The notes under the pieces: generated by a model
What the model was told of the DNA's origin: nothing
Databases searched by the model: none
The model's input: only the letters and a program-made list of their open reading frames with translations
Program-made: the position numbers and the translations under genes
Assembly (NCBI RefSeq): GCF_050434925.1
Contig: NZ_JBNDJK010000001.1
Span: forward strand, 1,798,001-1,862,000
From: Inquilinus ginsengisoli_B
GTDB lineage: Bacteria; Pseudomonadota; Alphaproteobacteria; DSM-16000; Inquilinaceae
Direction: 5' to 3'
Length of the DNA: 64,000 nt
Shown: positions 9,324 to 18,362 of the stretch, piece after piece
Numbering within the stretch: the stretch's first letter is position 1
How the letters are laid out: each line of letters starts with the position of its first letter

Positions 9324-10400
9324 TCAATCCAGCACATGATAATCGGTGTAGCCTTCGGGCCCCTGCGTGAACCAGGTCTCGGGATTGTCCCTCGCGAGAG
9401 GCGTTCCGTTCCGGAGCCGACGCGGCAGGTCGGGGTTGGCAATGAATGGGCGGCCGAAGGTGATTGCGTCAGCAACGCCGGCAGCCAATTCGGCCTGTGC
9501 TCGCCCGACGTCAAAGTCGGAATTCAGCAGGAGCGGTCCCTTGAAGGCCGGCCGGATCTTCGGCGCGAGCGGCGGCAGATAGCCGACGCCGAAGGTCCCG
9601 TCGAGCGGCGGCTCCCGCAGCTCCAGATGGCCGATGCCGATCGCTGACAGCGCCTCCGCGGCGGCGATGAACAGCGGCTCGGGATCGCTGTCGCGCACAC
9701 CCTGCGTTTCACCGTTGGGGGAGAGGCGAACTCCTGTGCGATCCGCCCCGGCGACGCCCGCGACAGCCTCGGTCACCTCCCGCAGCAGGCGGATGCGGTT
9801 GGCGATTGAGCCACCGTACCGATCGCTGCGGAAATTCGCGCCGTCGCGCAGGAATTCGTCGATGAGATAGCCATTGGCGGCATGGATCTGCACGCCGTCA
9901 AATCCGGACTCCAGCGCGTTGCGAGTGGCCGCCCGGAATTCCTCAAGCAATCCCGAGATCTCGTCGAGCCGCAGCGCACGGGCCGTGGCATAGGGCTGCC
10001 GGCCGACATAGGTGTGGGCATGACCGGGCGCTGTCGTCACCGACGCCGCGACGGGCTGAGCGCCTTCGATGAAGCTGGGATGGACCGTGCGCCCCATGTG
10101 CCAGAGCTGCGCCACGATCCGGCCGCCGGCGCCATGGACCGCATCGGTCACCCGGCGCCATCCGGCCACCTGCTCCACGGTCCAGATGCCGGTGGCATAG
10201 GGCCAGCCGAGACCCCGCCGGGAGATCCCGATCGCCTCCGAGATGATGAGGCCGGCACCGGCGCGCTGTGCGTAGTACTCGGCCATGATCGGTGTGGGCA
10301 CGTGGTCGCGTGTGCCCCTGGCGCGGGTCATGGGCGCCACCAGGATGCGGTTCGGCGCATTGATTGCGCCGATCCGGACCGGATCGAACAGGGTGGGCAT
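9324..10400 (-). CDS. old yellow enzyme family alkene reductase (NemA-like)
   Basis: This is a 358-residue FMN-dependent TIM-barrel oxidoreductase. Family features: LFDPVRIGAINAPNRILVAPMTRARG at the start, the substrate-binding H-x-x-N pair H173/N176 in HAANGYLIDEFLRD, RYGGSIANRIRLL, and the phosphate-binding region ADAITFGRPFIANPDLPRRL. Old yellow enzymes reduce activated C=C bonds of enones, maleimides or nitroesters with NAD(P)H. It lies 32 bases downstream of the SDR gene on the same strand, both divergent from a LysR regulator, which suggests an inducible detoxification operon. Confidence 0.93.
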   Translation of the reverse strand: MPTLFDPVRIGAINAPNRILVAPMTRARGTRDHVPTPIMAEYYAQRAGAGLIISEAIGISRRGLGWPYATGIWTVEQVAGWRRVTDAVHGAGGRIVAQLWHMGRTVHPSFIEGAQPVAASVTTAPGHAHTYVGRQPYATARALRLDEISGLLEEFRAATRNALESGFDGVQIHAANGYLIDEFLRDGANFRSDRYGGSIANRIRLLREVTEAVAGVAGADRTGVRLSPNGETQGVRDSDPEPLFIAAAEALSAIGIGHLELREPPLDGTFGVGYLPPLAPKIRPAFKGPLLLNSDFDVGRAQAELAAGVADAITFGRPFIANPDLPRRLRNGTPLARDNPETWFTQGPEGYTDYHVLD

Positions 10401-10432
10401 GGAGCAGGCCTTCTCCGCGAAATCTCAGGGAG

Positions 10433-11182
10433 CTAGACGAGGCGCTGGCCGCCGTCGATGTGCAGGGTCTCGCCGTTCATGAAGCCATTCGACATCAGGA
10501 AGACGACGGCCGCTCCCGCCTGCTCGGCGGTGCCGAGGCGCCCGAGCGGCAGCTTCCCGGTGAGCGCGGCCACATAGGCGTCCCGGTTGGCCCCGAGGGT
10601 CCTGGCAAGCAGCGGCGTGTCGGTGGTTCCCGGCGAGAGCGTGTTGACGCGGCGGGGTGCTAGCTCGAGGGCCAGGGCGCGCGCGAAGGCTTCCATCGCC
10701 GCCGAAGCGGCGGCCAAGACCGCGGTGCCCTGCGGGGCGGGGCGGTCGGCGAGCACGCCGGAAATAAAGGTGATCGAGCCGTCGCGGGCGAGGCGATCCC
10801 CGAGAGCGCGGATGGTGTGCACCGCCGCCCAGATCCTTTCCTCGAAGGCACGGCGCAGATGATCGATCTCCGCATCGAGGATACTGCCGGCGACGAAGCT
10901 TCCGGCCAGGAGCACCAAGTGGTCGACATGCGCAATGTCTGCGAGCGCCGGTGCGATTGTCTCGGGCCGGGTCACATCCGCTGCACGCCAGTTCTCGAAA
11001 CCATGTTCGACGGCGGCAAGGCGTGCACGATCGGCGTCGAACCCGACGACGATGACCTTGGCGCCTGCCGCCTTGGCCTGAATTGCGGCCGACAGGCCGA
11101 TCCCCGACGTGCCGCCAAAGATCAGGACGGTGCGGTCGGTGAGGTGTTGCGAGAATGGGGCGGCGACAGGGCTTGCTGGCAC
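10433..11182 (-). CDS. atypical short-chain dehydrogenase/reductase lacking YxxxK
   Basis: The protein has 249 residues from a GTG start at 11182, chosen because GGGAG stands seven bases upstream. The N-terminal Rossmann glycine motif GGTSGIG (residues 23-29) and the C-terminal ELAPRRVNTLSPGTTDTPLL and HIDGGQRLV of SDRs are clear. Where the catalytic Tyr-x-x-x-Lys should be, the sequence reads LAAASAAME, so both Tyr and Lys are replaced. Similar inactive-looking SDRs are common in proteobacteria; this one may bind nucleotide without classical dehydrogenase chemistry. It is first in a two-gene unit with the old yellow enzyme. Confidence 0.87.
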   Translation of the reverse strand: MPASPVAAPFSQHLTDRTVLIFGGTSGIGLSAAIQAKAAGAKVIVVGFDADRARLAAVEHGFENWRAADVTRPETIAPALADIAHVDHLVLLAGSFVAGSILDAEIDHLRRAFEERIWAAVHTIRALGDRLARDGSITFISGVLADRPAPQGTAVLAAASAAMEAFARALALELAPRRVNTLSPGTTDTPLLARTLGANRDAYVAALTGKLPLGRLGTAEQAGAAVVFLMSNGFMNGETLHIDGGQRLV

Positions 11183-11279
11183 GGTAGATCTCCCGAATGC
11201 GTCCGAGGACGCTGGCGGCGACAAGGTGAGCTCTAACCGCAGGATTGATAATCGGGCCTGAGTTTGTTTCTGTCGTTCC
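11183..11279. promoter_or_regulatory. divergent promoter region SDR / LysR with small palindrome
   Basis: These 97 bases separate the SDR (minus) and LysR (plus) start codons. GATT-GAT-AATC at 11243-11253 is a small palindrome that could be half of a LysR-type T-N11-A operator. LysR regulators usually control the divergent gene from such a site; the assignment is inference. Confidence 0.4.
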
Positions 11280-12287
11280 ATGACGGAACAAACCAGTCTG
11301 GACAGGCTGACCGGCCTGATCGCCTTCGCCCGGGTCGCATCCCTAGGGAGCTTCACAGCGGCCGCGCGTTCGCTGTCGATCTCGCCGTCGGCGGTGAGCA
11401 AGAGCGTGCAGCGCCTGGAGCAGCGCCTCGGGCTCCGGCTCTTCACCCGCACGACGCGATCGTTGACATTGACGCCCGAGGGCCGGGATCTGCACGAGCG
11501 TGCGCTGCGGCTCCTGCGTGAGGCCGAGGAGATCGAGCAGGCGGCGGTCGCCGCCCGCGCCGAGCCGGCCGGGACTTTGAAGATCGCCGCGTCGTCGCCC
11601 GTGGGGATCCATCTCCTCGCCCCAGCCATGCCGCGGTTCCGGGAACGCCACCCCAAGCTTTCGATCGACCTACGGCTGAGCGATCACTTCGTGGATATGA
11701 TCGAGGACGGCATCGACGTCGCGATCCGGGTGGGCGATCTCGGCGACTCCCGGCTGGTCTCCAGACGGCTCGCTCCGCATCGCATCTGCGCGTTTGCGTC
11801 GCCCGGCTATCTCGCGCGGCGGGGCACGCCGCAGCATCCGGACGAACTGGCGGATCACGATTGCGTGAACTTCCGCTATCAGAGCTCAGGGCAGGCGCTA
11901 CGGTGGCCGTTCCGTCTCAGTGATCGCACGCTCGAGATCGTTCCCCAAGCCGGCATCGTCATGGACCTGAGCGATGCCGTCCTCGCCGCGCTCGCCGCCG
12001 GGGCCGGAATAGGGATCTCGCCGACTTACGCCGCCGCCGGCCATGTCCGCGCCGGACTCCTGGTTCCCGTGCTCGCGGCCTTCGGGGTGGAGCGATCGAG
12101 CATCACAGCGATGTGGCCGGAAAGCCGGCGCGCCAGCCCCAACGTGAAGGCATTCCTTAGCTTCCTGCTGGAGGTCTTCCCGTCCCCAGCCTCGTGGGAC
12201 ACCCTCATCGACCAGGTCGCGGTCATCCAAATAACAGGAACGGATGAGCGTCCGGTGCCGAGAAGGCGCAGGAATGTCGGGTATTGA
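11280..12287 (+). CDS. LysR-family transcriptional regulator
   Basis: The protein has 335 residues. The N-terminal winged helix (residues ~8-66) reads LIAFARVASLGSFTAAARSLSISPSAVSKSVQRLEQRLGLRLFTRTTRSL, the LysR signature. The effector domain follows (GTLKIAASSPVGIHLLAPAMPRF; DGIDVAIRVGDLGDSRLVSRRL), of the CrgA/DhnA-like subgroup that regulates oxidoreductases. The divergent SDR/old yellow enzyme pair is its likely target; the co-inducer is unknown. The last ~20 residues are basic and may be a run-on beyond the conserved domain. Confidence 0.93.
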   Translation: MTEQTSLDRLTGLIAFARVASLGSFTAAARSLSISPSAVSKSVQRLEQRLGLRLFTRTTRSLTLTPEGRDLHERALRLLREAEEIEQAAVAARAEPAGTLKIAASSPVGIHLLAPAMPRFRERHPKLSIDLRLSDHFVDMIEDGIDVAIRVGDLGDSRLVSRRLAPHRICAFASPGYLARRGTPQHPDELADHDCVNFRYQSSGQALRWPFRLSDRTLEIVPQAGIVMDLSDAVLAALAAGAGIGISPTYAAAGHVRAGLLVPVLAAFGVERSSITAMWPESRRASPNVKAFLSFLLEVFPSPASWDTLIDQVAVIQITGTDERPVPRRRRNVGY

Positions 12288-13104
12288 GTACCGCGAGGTG
12301 GCGGGACCGCCAGGAAAGGCTGGTATTCCGCGGGTTTGGGGACGGCCGGTGTGGAGACGTCATCGAGGCGGCCGCATATGGCGCGCACGAGCCATATCCG
12401 TTTCGTCGGGAAGCTGGGGCTAACCTTCAGCGGAACGACGGGGTTCGTTCCAAGGCCGAAGGGGGCTCCCCGCAGCTAGGCGCCTGCCTCGTCCGCCGGT
12501 CGGTCGAGCGCCGAACTTTCCATCCCCTCGCCAGTCAGAGACCCCAGCAGCCAGTTCCCGCCCTGAAGCCCGAGGGAGTGATTCTCACCGCCCTACGTTC
12601 GCGGGAGGCATCGAAAGCGCCTCCGGCAGCCGCGATGTGTACGACATCTTGTCCTCCACGCTGCCGCCGGTGCTTTCGGCGATTTTTGAGCGGCTGGCCG
12701 AGGGGAATCCCGTCGATCCCGTCGATGACCCTGGCCCGCCCGACGCGTTCCAATACCAGCTGACCTGAGGGAGAACCCGGCGCCGGGCCGTCCGGTTTCG
12801 GTGGTCTTCGACCCACGCCCGACAGAAATGCCCTCAGACGATGAAATCGGCCGCGGCGACGATGTGTGGTCTGAGACGACGACGATGGCGACGCCGGGGG
12901 CCCTGTCACCGCTGGTGTCGCCGTCATGGCCCGGCAGCCGTTGCCGAGTGCGACCACCTGCAGTTTGGCTTGATGGCCGGTGAAGCCCCCGATGCTGCAG
13001 GCGGCGTCCCGATTGTCGGCCTGTCTATAAGCAGGGGCAGATACAGAAATATGCGTTATTGAGTAAAAATTATCTAAACGTCACTTATTTATGAAAAAGT
13101 TAAG
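12288..13104. other. mostly non-coding, with a possible decayed gene
   Basis: No intact gene is seen. The left part holds competing GC-rich frames. A possible pseudogene is listed separately at 12580-12880. From 13030 onward the DNA becomes strikingly AT-rich compared with its surroundings, ahead of the 13170 gene. Confidence 0.4.
12580..12880 (+). pseudogene. possible decayed small gene (weak emfourin-like resemblance)
   Basis: One frame reads FAGGIESASGSRDVYDIL...LPPVLSAIFERLAEG...PDAFQYQLT and stops at 12768. A second frame continues ...VVFDPRPTEMPSDD. The order GGFAG-like start, LPP..., D-x-FQY-x-L resembles protealysin inhibitors of the emfourin type from memory, which would make this a frameshifted remnant. 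There is no start codon in the first frame. The call is tentative. Confidence 0.22.
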
Positions 13105-13136
13105 TTGACCGTCTGAAATATCTATGCCGTACTTAT
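13105..13136 (+). promoter_or_regulatory. candidate promoter for the tail-collar-like cluster
   Basis: TTGACC at 13105-13110 is followed, 19 bases on, by TACTTA (13130-13135) within an AT-rich island (about 13030-13160). The -10 match is weak and the spacing long. AT-rich leaders are typical of genes silenced by MucR or H-NS-like proteins; a MucR gene is present in the window. Confidence 0.25.
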
Positions 13137-13169
13137 TAAGGCAATTTAATCAATTTCCCCAGGTGTTCT

Positions 13170-13601
13170 ATGACGCACCAAGTCTCGCGGCGCAATGCTG
13201 CGGTCGCATTTCTTGTGTTCGCCTTCGCCTCGCCCGGACTTGCTCAAGCCCAGCCATCCGACACATCACCGTCCGGCATGGTGGCATTCTTCATGTCCTC
13301 GGGCGCGCAGTGCCCTACGGGCTGGGCGCCTGCTACGGCGGCCCAGGGGATGGTTCTGGTCGGGCGAGGCGATGGCGCCGGCGTCGGGACCACGGTGGGC
13401 ACTTCCATGTCAAGCGAGACAGAGCCCACCCATCAGCATCCTTATGTCGCCTCCGTCACCATCCCGGTCCGATCAATCGACGGAGCACATTTCGGCAACG
13501 ACCAGGGAGCGCGATCCGGCGCATACCTGGCATTCGGGGGTACCGACGCATCCACCTGGAATCTGCCCTTCATTCAACTCGTCGTTTGCCAAAAGCAGTG
13601 A
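13170..13601 (+). CDS. exported tail-collar-like protein, single repeat
   Basis: The protein has 143 residues. Residues 1-27 form a signal peptide (RRNAAVAFLVFAFASPGLAQA), so it should be exported. The mature part reads SGMVAFFMSSGAQCPTGWAPA, then an MVLVGRG turn, a histidine pair in PTHQHPY, and ends FIQLVVCQKQ. The same C-P-T-G-W, H-x-H and Q-L-x-x-C order appears twice in the next gene. Phage tail-collar and short tail-fibre proteins share a similar motif set (HxH binding metal in T4-type fibres), so a trimeric receptor- or surface-binding module is plausible. It is the first gene of a three-gene run. Confidence 0.75.
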   Translation: MTHQVSRRNAAVAFLVFAFASPGLAQAQPSDTSPSGMVAFFMSSGAQCPTGWAPATAAQGMVLVGRGDGAGVGTTVGTSMSSETEPTHQHPYVASVTIPVRSIDGAHFGNDQGARSGAYLAFGGTDASTWNLPFIQLVVCQKQ

Positions 13602-13608
13602 GGCGCGC

Positions 13609-14457
13609 ATGACCAGCGGAATTGTCCTTCGCGTGGCGCGGATTGTAGCTTGTCTGACCTGCGTCACCGGCGCCGCCACCGCCCAGGATACCTACCCCCA
13701 AGGAACAATGGCCTATTTCAACCTGGCGAGTTGCCCAACCGGTTGGGCGCCAGCGACCGGCGCTGACAATCAAGTCTTGAACGGGGTCACCCTGGTGCCG
13801 TTCGCCCCGCCCGTTCCACCGAACATGCTCGGCACGACCGTGCAGACGCCCCTCGGCAATGGAGAGGTCCGCACCCATACCCATACGTTTTCTTCCAGCG
13901 TTGATCTTTCCGAGGTCGAGTACGCCGGAATTGTCCTCGGCGACAACAATGACACCTCGGTCGACGGCACAGTGCCCTTCTCAAGCGTGACCGGGGCACC
14001 ACAATCGGAGGAGACCGCCCCCTACATCCAGTATCTGCTCTGTCAGAAGACCGCGTTTCAGCGCAATCAGAATCCTCCAGTCGGGGTGCCGCAGGACGTG
14101 GTCACCTTCTACGGGACGGCAGAGTGTCCGACAGGCTGGAAACCGACGCTGGTTTCGGCCGGACGCCTGCTCATCGGGCTGCCGTCCGGCGGCACGCCCC
14201 AGGCGACCTTCGGGGGTAACCCCCTGGCTGTGGGTGAAGATCGACAGCACACGCACACATTTTCCGGCTCCGTTTGGGTTCAATCCACAGACGTAGCCCT
14301 GGCGTCGGGCTGCTGCGCCGAAAACTATGGCGCCGCGGGGACTTATTCATATAGCGGCACCACCGACCCGGCTTCGAGCGGCTTTCCGTACACGATCGTG
14401 AACCAATGTCAGCCTTGTGTGACCGGCGATCAGGATCCCGCCTGCCAGGGCCAATAG
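13609..14457 (+). CDS. exported tail-collar-like protein, two repeats
   Basis: The protein has 282 residues; the ATG at 13609 is seven bases after the previous stop. A signal peptide (VLRVARIVACLTCVTGAATAQ) precedes two homologous modules. Module 1 has MAYFNLASCPTGWAPA, RTHTHTFSSSV and PYIQYLLCQK. Module 2 has VTFYGTAECPTGWKPT, RQHTHTFSGSV and a Cys-rich end. The HTHTF motif with paired histidines could coordinate metal, as in T4-type fibre HxH sites; conserved Cys pairs fit an extracytoplasmic protein. It probably acts with the proteins encoded on either side. No named family can be assigned with certainty. Confidence 0.78.
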   Translation: MTSGIVLRVARIVACLTCVTGAATAQDTYPQGTMAYFNLASCPTGWAPATGADNQVLNGVTLVPFAPPVPPNMLGTTVQTPLGNGEVRTHTHTFSSSVDLSEVEYAGIVLGDNNDTSVDGTVPFSSVTGAPQSEETAPYIQYLLCQKTAFQRNQNPPVGVPQDVVTFYGTAECPTGWKPTLVSAGRLLIGLPSGGTPQATFGGNPLAVGEDRQHTHTFSGSVWVQSTDVALASGCCAENYGAAGTYSYSGTTDPASSGFPYTIVNQCQPCVTGDQDPACQGQ

Positions 14458-14508
14458 GCCCTTGCCCTGGCCCATCCCTGCGAACGGTAAAGACAGCGGA
14501 GCCCCGCC

Positions 14509-17500
14509 ATGAGCACGATCCCTCCCAATGCCAACGACATTCAGATCACCGCCGGGCTGATTGATGACTATCTGCTGACCGAGGATGCGCCGGTCGGCCC
14601 CAACCCGAACGGCCGGTTCGTGGCGGTTCAGGATCCCGGTGTCGCGACGCCGTCGACCTCGCTGCTTTCGGTCGACTCCTCCGGCAACATGATTCACTTC
14701 TACCCGGATCAGACCTCACATTCCGGGTGGAGCACCACGACCATTCCGGTTCCTGCGCCGTCCGGCGCCGGCGGCCCGATCGCGCGGCTCGCGGCGTTCG
14801 CCCAGGATGGCATCACCAACGCGCTAGCCTACTTTCCGCTGCCGGGTGCCAGCGGCAACGCCGCCACCTGGATGCAGTCCCCGGCGCCGGGCACCTGGAA
14901 CCGGGCCCCGCTGACCCATGATTCGGCCAATGCGCTCGGCTACACCTACCAGACGGATTACTACATCGACGCTTCGGGCAATCAATACCTCTACGGCGTC
15001 ACCGGCAACATCTCGGGTGGGGCCTTCTTTCTGGTGTGGTTCGACGCGGATAACGGGGTCTGGGATGTGCTCTATGAGCAGTATCTCAGCACCTTCGATC
15101 CGGTGGTTTCGACCGGGGCGGCGTTCCGCCTGATGCCCGGCGCTGATGGAGCCCTCAACGTGCTGTGGATCGATGGCGGCGTCATATACTGGCAGCCCGC
15201 CTCGATCTCCGATCCCGGCACATCGAACGCCGAATTCGCCTGGTCGGGCGACGTGGCTTCCTTCGATCCCGGCCTCGGCGCCCTGAGCATCAGTGAAATC
15301 CTGCCGCTGCCCGGCAGCGCGGGGCAGAGCAACCTGCTTGTCGTCGACGCCACCCAGACCCTGTACCTGATCCAGGGCTACGACCAGGGATCAGGGGCGG
15401 CGATGACCGCCCTCACCGGCCCCGGCGGCAATCAGCCAGCCGGCGCCGCCGGCGCGACGGTCGGGGCCGATTCTCAGGGAAACCTGATGGTGCTGGTCAC
15501 CGAGACGACATCCCAGTCGCTCTGGATCCTGCGCCAGACCGGCAGCGAAAACGACGTGCCGACCTTCGCGCCCTGGGTGCCGCTCGGCAACACCGTGACC
15601 GCGCTGGCGGCGCCCCCCTCGATGGCCGGCGGGCCCGAATTGTTCCTGGTCGACCCGGGTCTCAGCGCCTATCACATGGCCCAGAACCTCACGGACTACG
15701 TGTGGTCGACGCGCAAGATCGCGGCTCCGACGCCGAGCAGCGGGTCCCCGACCAATATTGCCGGGACGTCGATGAGCTTGGCCGTGGTCGATGCCAACCA
15801 GGCGCCGATCGCCGATGCCCTGGTCTCGGTCAGCAGCGACCAGCCGGTGGTCATCGTTGCCTCCGGCGTCTCATATCCCGTCGGCCCCGGGGCCCCGGCC
15901 CAGATCCAGGCCGATTCGACCGGCCAGGCCTCCATCGTGGTGGAGACCACAAGCCTGTCGATGCCCCCTTTGACCTTCACGGTCACCAATGCCGACGGTT
16001 CGACGGCGCAGCGGTCCTGCCAGGGCGACCAGGTGCAGGTGAAGTCGGGGGAGAATCCGCCGCCGACCGCGCCCTCGTCCGTGGCCTCCCGCCTGTCGAA
16101 CAACGATCCGGGCCAGCCGCTGACCGTGGCCTCGCTGACCAGTGCTGGATTGATCAACTCCGGCTATTCGGACCCGTCCGACGCCGTGGCCGCGATCCAG
16201 GCCGCGGGGCAGTGGCTGCAGCAGGACGGCAGCACCGATCTCAACACTTTGTCGCTCGGCCATGTCACTGTCCGGCACTGGCGCATCGAATTCCCGCGCA
16301 CCGGTTCGCCACGCTTCATGGCCCTCACCGAAGCCCAAGCGCAGGCCTATCTGGCGAAGGCACGGACGGCGGCCGAGCCCGACAGCTTCCTGAGCTTCTT
16401 CGGCGACGTGGCGAACTTCTTCAAGCACGCCTGGCAAGCGCTGGAGAGCTTCACCGTCACGATCGCCGACGACCTCACGATCGTGTTCAACGACGCCGAG
16501 CAATTTGTGGTCAACACGATCCGCGAGGCGGGCCAGGCGTTGGAGACGATCTTCAGCCGGATCATGGCGGGCCTGGTCGAGGTCTATGACGAGATCAAGA
16601 ATGTCGTGAACTGGCTGAAGCAGCTGTTCGAATGGGGCGACATCCTCAACACGCACCGGGTCATCAAGGTGATGGTGACCTCGGGCCTCGACTTCGTCTC
16701 CGGCTCCATCGCCGCGGCGGAAAGCGCAGTGCAGGCCAAGTTCGACACGGTGAAAACCCAGGTCGCGACGGCGTTCGACAATCTCGAAACCATCTTTGCC
16801 CAGGGCCAGAGCTTCAACGACTTCGCCAACGCCGCCGGCCAAAGTCCGATCGGCGGGTCCGGCAACGTGCTCGCCGCTCAACCGGCTTCGACGACGTATT
16901 CCCAGAATGGTTCCCGCTGTTCCTATGTGCACAACCACGTGAAGTCCTATTACGCGGGCGGCGGAGGCGGAGGCGGCGGATCGGGGTCGATCCAAAATAT
17001 TTCCGATCTGATCCAAAGCTCGCTAACCGGCGACACTTTCAACACCCAGACACAGGCGGTACAGGATTTCGTCTCCAGCCAAGTGACGAACCTGCATCAG
17101 TTCTTCGATCTGGTCGTCATCGATCTCCTGAATGCGGCCAAGGGGCTGGTGCTGTTCGTGATCGACGCGGTCGAGGATATTGTCCTCGCTGTGCTGCAGG
17201 CTCTCGAGGACGCGATCAACGGGCTGCTGGCGTCCTGGAGCGCCACGATCGATATTCCGATCATCTCCTGGCTCTACAAATACGTCATCACGGGAAGTAC
17301 GGAAAACCCCGGTGACGACCTCACGATTCTGGACGCGTTCTCGCTAGTCCTGGCTGTGCCCGGCACCATCCTCTACAAGATATTGGTCAGCAATGGCGCG
17401 GCCCCGTTTACCGAGGCGGACGTCGAGAGCATCGAGCAGAACGGGTTGCCGTGGCCCCAGCTCGGCGATACTTCGATGCTGCGTGCTGACACCGACAGCG

Positions 17501-18099
17501 TTCCGATATTGACGCCGACCATGATCAAGGTGTTCGGGGTCCTGGCCGGGATTGCGAATTTCTTCGGTGCATTCTGCAGTGGGTACTCGGATTACATGGC
17601 GTTCCAAGAGGCGCCGGATGAGGATCTGAAGATATTCTGGTCCATCATGACCCTTCTCACCGGCCTTGCGTCACAGATCGGCGGCGCGCCATGGCCCCTG
17701 TTCGTTGGCGGATTGCACAGCCCGGCCGATGACTGGACGGTCGCCTTTTGGAGCGTATCCTGGATACCGCTGATCTCGGATCTGGTCTTCACCTTCGCGA
17801 CGGGCGGCCTGGCGCGCTTCACCGATGCCGTCGGCCCAATCCTGGACACCGCCATGGGGGCCGTGATGGTCGGCTTGGCGGTCGGGGTGATAATAAAACA
17901 GCAGCAATCCAAGCCGCCCTATACGGGCTGGGACCAGGCAAACGCGATCGTTCCTCAGACAGGCCGCCTGTTCAAGTTCCTGATCCTTGCCAAAGACACG
18001 GAAGCTGCCGCGATCGCACTTCCCGCCCTGCTGGTCATCGATCTCGTGCTTGGGCTCGGCAGCACCGTCACTCAGATCGGGGATGCCATCGTCGGGTGA
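14509..18099 (+). CDS. very large unknown protein: propeller-like, Ig-like and hydrophobic helical regions
   Basis: The protein has 1196 residues and no signal peptide. Residues ~25-410 show repeated beta-strand units (LLSVDSSGNMIHFY; NLMVLVTETTSQSLWIL; LFLVDPGLSAYHM) suggesting a propeller. Residues ~425-510 (SLAVVDANQAPIADALVSVSSDQP...DSTGQASIVVETTS) look like a bacterial Ig (Big_1, invasin-type) domain. Residues ~610-800 are long amphipathic helices. A glycine run (nine Gly) near 815-825 links to a C-terminal part with about six strongly hydrophobic segments (VIDLLNAAKGLVLFVIDAVEDIVLAVL; VFGVLAGIANFFGAF; GAVMVGLAVGVII). The layout resembles a surface or toxin-like protein able to enter membranes; this is inference. 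It follows two exported tail-collar-like genes with a 51-base gap. Confidence 0.85.
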   Translation: MSTIPPNANDIQITAGLIDDYLLTEDAPVGPNPNGRFVAVQDPGVATPSTSLLSVDSSGNMIHFYPDQTSHSGWSTTTIPVPAPSGAGGPIARLAAFAQDGITNALAYFPLPGASGNAATWMQSPAPGTWNRAPLTHDSANALGYTYQTDYYIDASGNQYLYGVTGNISGGAFFLVWFDADNGVWDVLYEQYLSTFDPVVSTGAAFRLMPGADGALNVLWIDGGVIYWQPASISDPGTSNAEFAWSGDVASFDPGLGALSISEILPLPGSAGQSNLLVVDATQTLYLIQGYDQGSGAAMTALTGPGGNQPAGAAGATVGADSQGNLMVLVTETTSQSLWILRQTGSENDVPTFAPWVPLGNTVTALAAPPSMAGGPELFLVDPGLSAYHMAQNLTDYVWSTRKIAAPTPSSGSPTNIAGTSMSLAVVDANQAPIADALVSVSSDQPVVIVASGVSYPVGPGAPAQIQADSTGQASIVVETTSLSMPPLTFTVTNADGSTAQRSCQGDQVQVKSGENPPPTAPSSVASRLSNNDPGQPLTVASLTSAGLINSGYSDPSDAVAAIQAAGQWLQQDGSTDLNTLSLGHVTVRHWRIEFPRTGSPRFMALTEAQAQAYLAKARTAAEPDSFLSFFGDVANFFKHAWQALESFTVTIADDLTIVFNDAEQFVVNTIREAGQALETIFSRIMAGLVEVYDEIKNVVNWLKQLFEWGDILNTHRVIKVMVTSGLDFVSGSIAAAESAVQAKFDTVKTQVATAFDNLETIFAQGQSFNDFANAAGQSPIGGSGNVLAAQPASTTYSQNGSRCSYVHNHVKSYYAGGGGGGGGSGSIQNISDLIQSSLTGDTFNTQTQAVQDFVSSQVTNLHQFFDLVVIDLLNAAKGLVLFVIDAVEDIVLAVLQALEDAINGLLASWSATIDIPIISWLYKYVITGSTENPGDDLTILDAFSLVLAVPGTILYKILVSNGAAPFTEADVESIEQNGLPWPQLGDTSMLRADTDSVPILTPTMIKVFGVLAGIANFFGAFCSGYSDYMAFQEAPDEDLKIFWSIMTLLTGLASQIGGAPWPLFVGGLHSPADDWTVAFWSVSWIPLISDLVFTFATGGLARFTDAVGPILDTAMGAVMVGLAVGVIIKQQQSKPPYTGWDQANAIVPQTGRLFKFLILAKDTEAAAIALPALLVIDLVLGLGSTVTQIGDAIVG

Positions 18100-18362
18100 C
18101 GCCGGAGTTTCCGTTCCACTGCTCAGGCCCGTCGCCGCCGGCCAGCTCTGACGCGACTGCCGATCGCTGTGTGCGAGTATAGAAAGGGCAGGCGACACGC
18201 GCGGATGTCGCTCTTGCGCTCGAGCAGATGGGTGACGAAGGAGTGACTGCCGGCCCGGGTCTCCCAGTCGCGCTCGCGATGAACGCCGGCGGCGATCGCG
18301 GCCGCCGTCATCCGGCGCCGGGACGCGTCCGCTTTGCACCCGCTGCGCGCGCTGCTGCGGCC

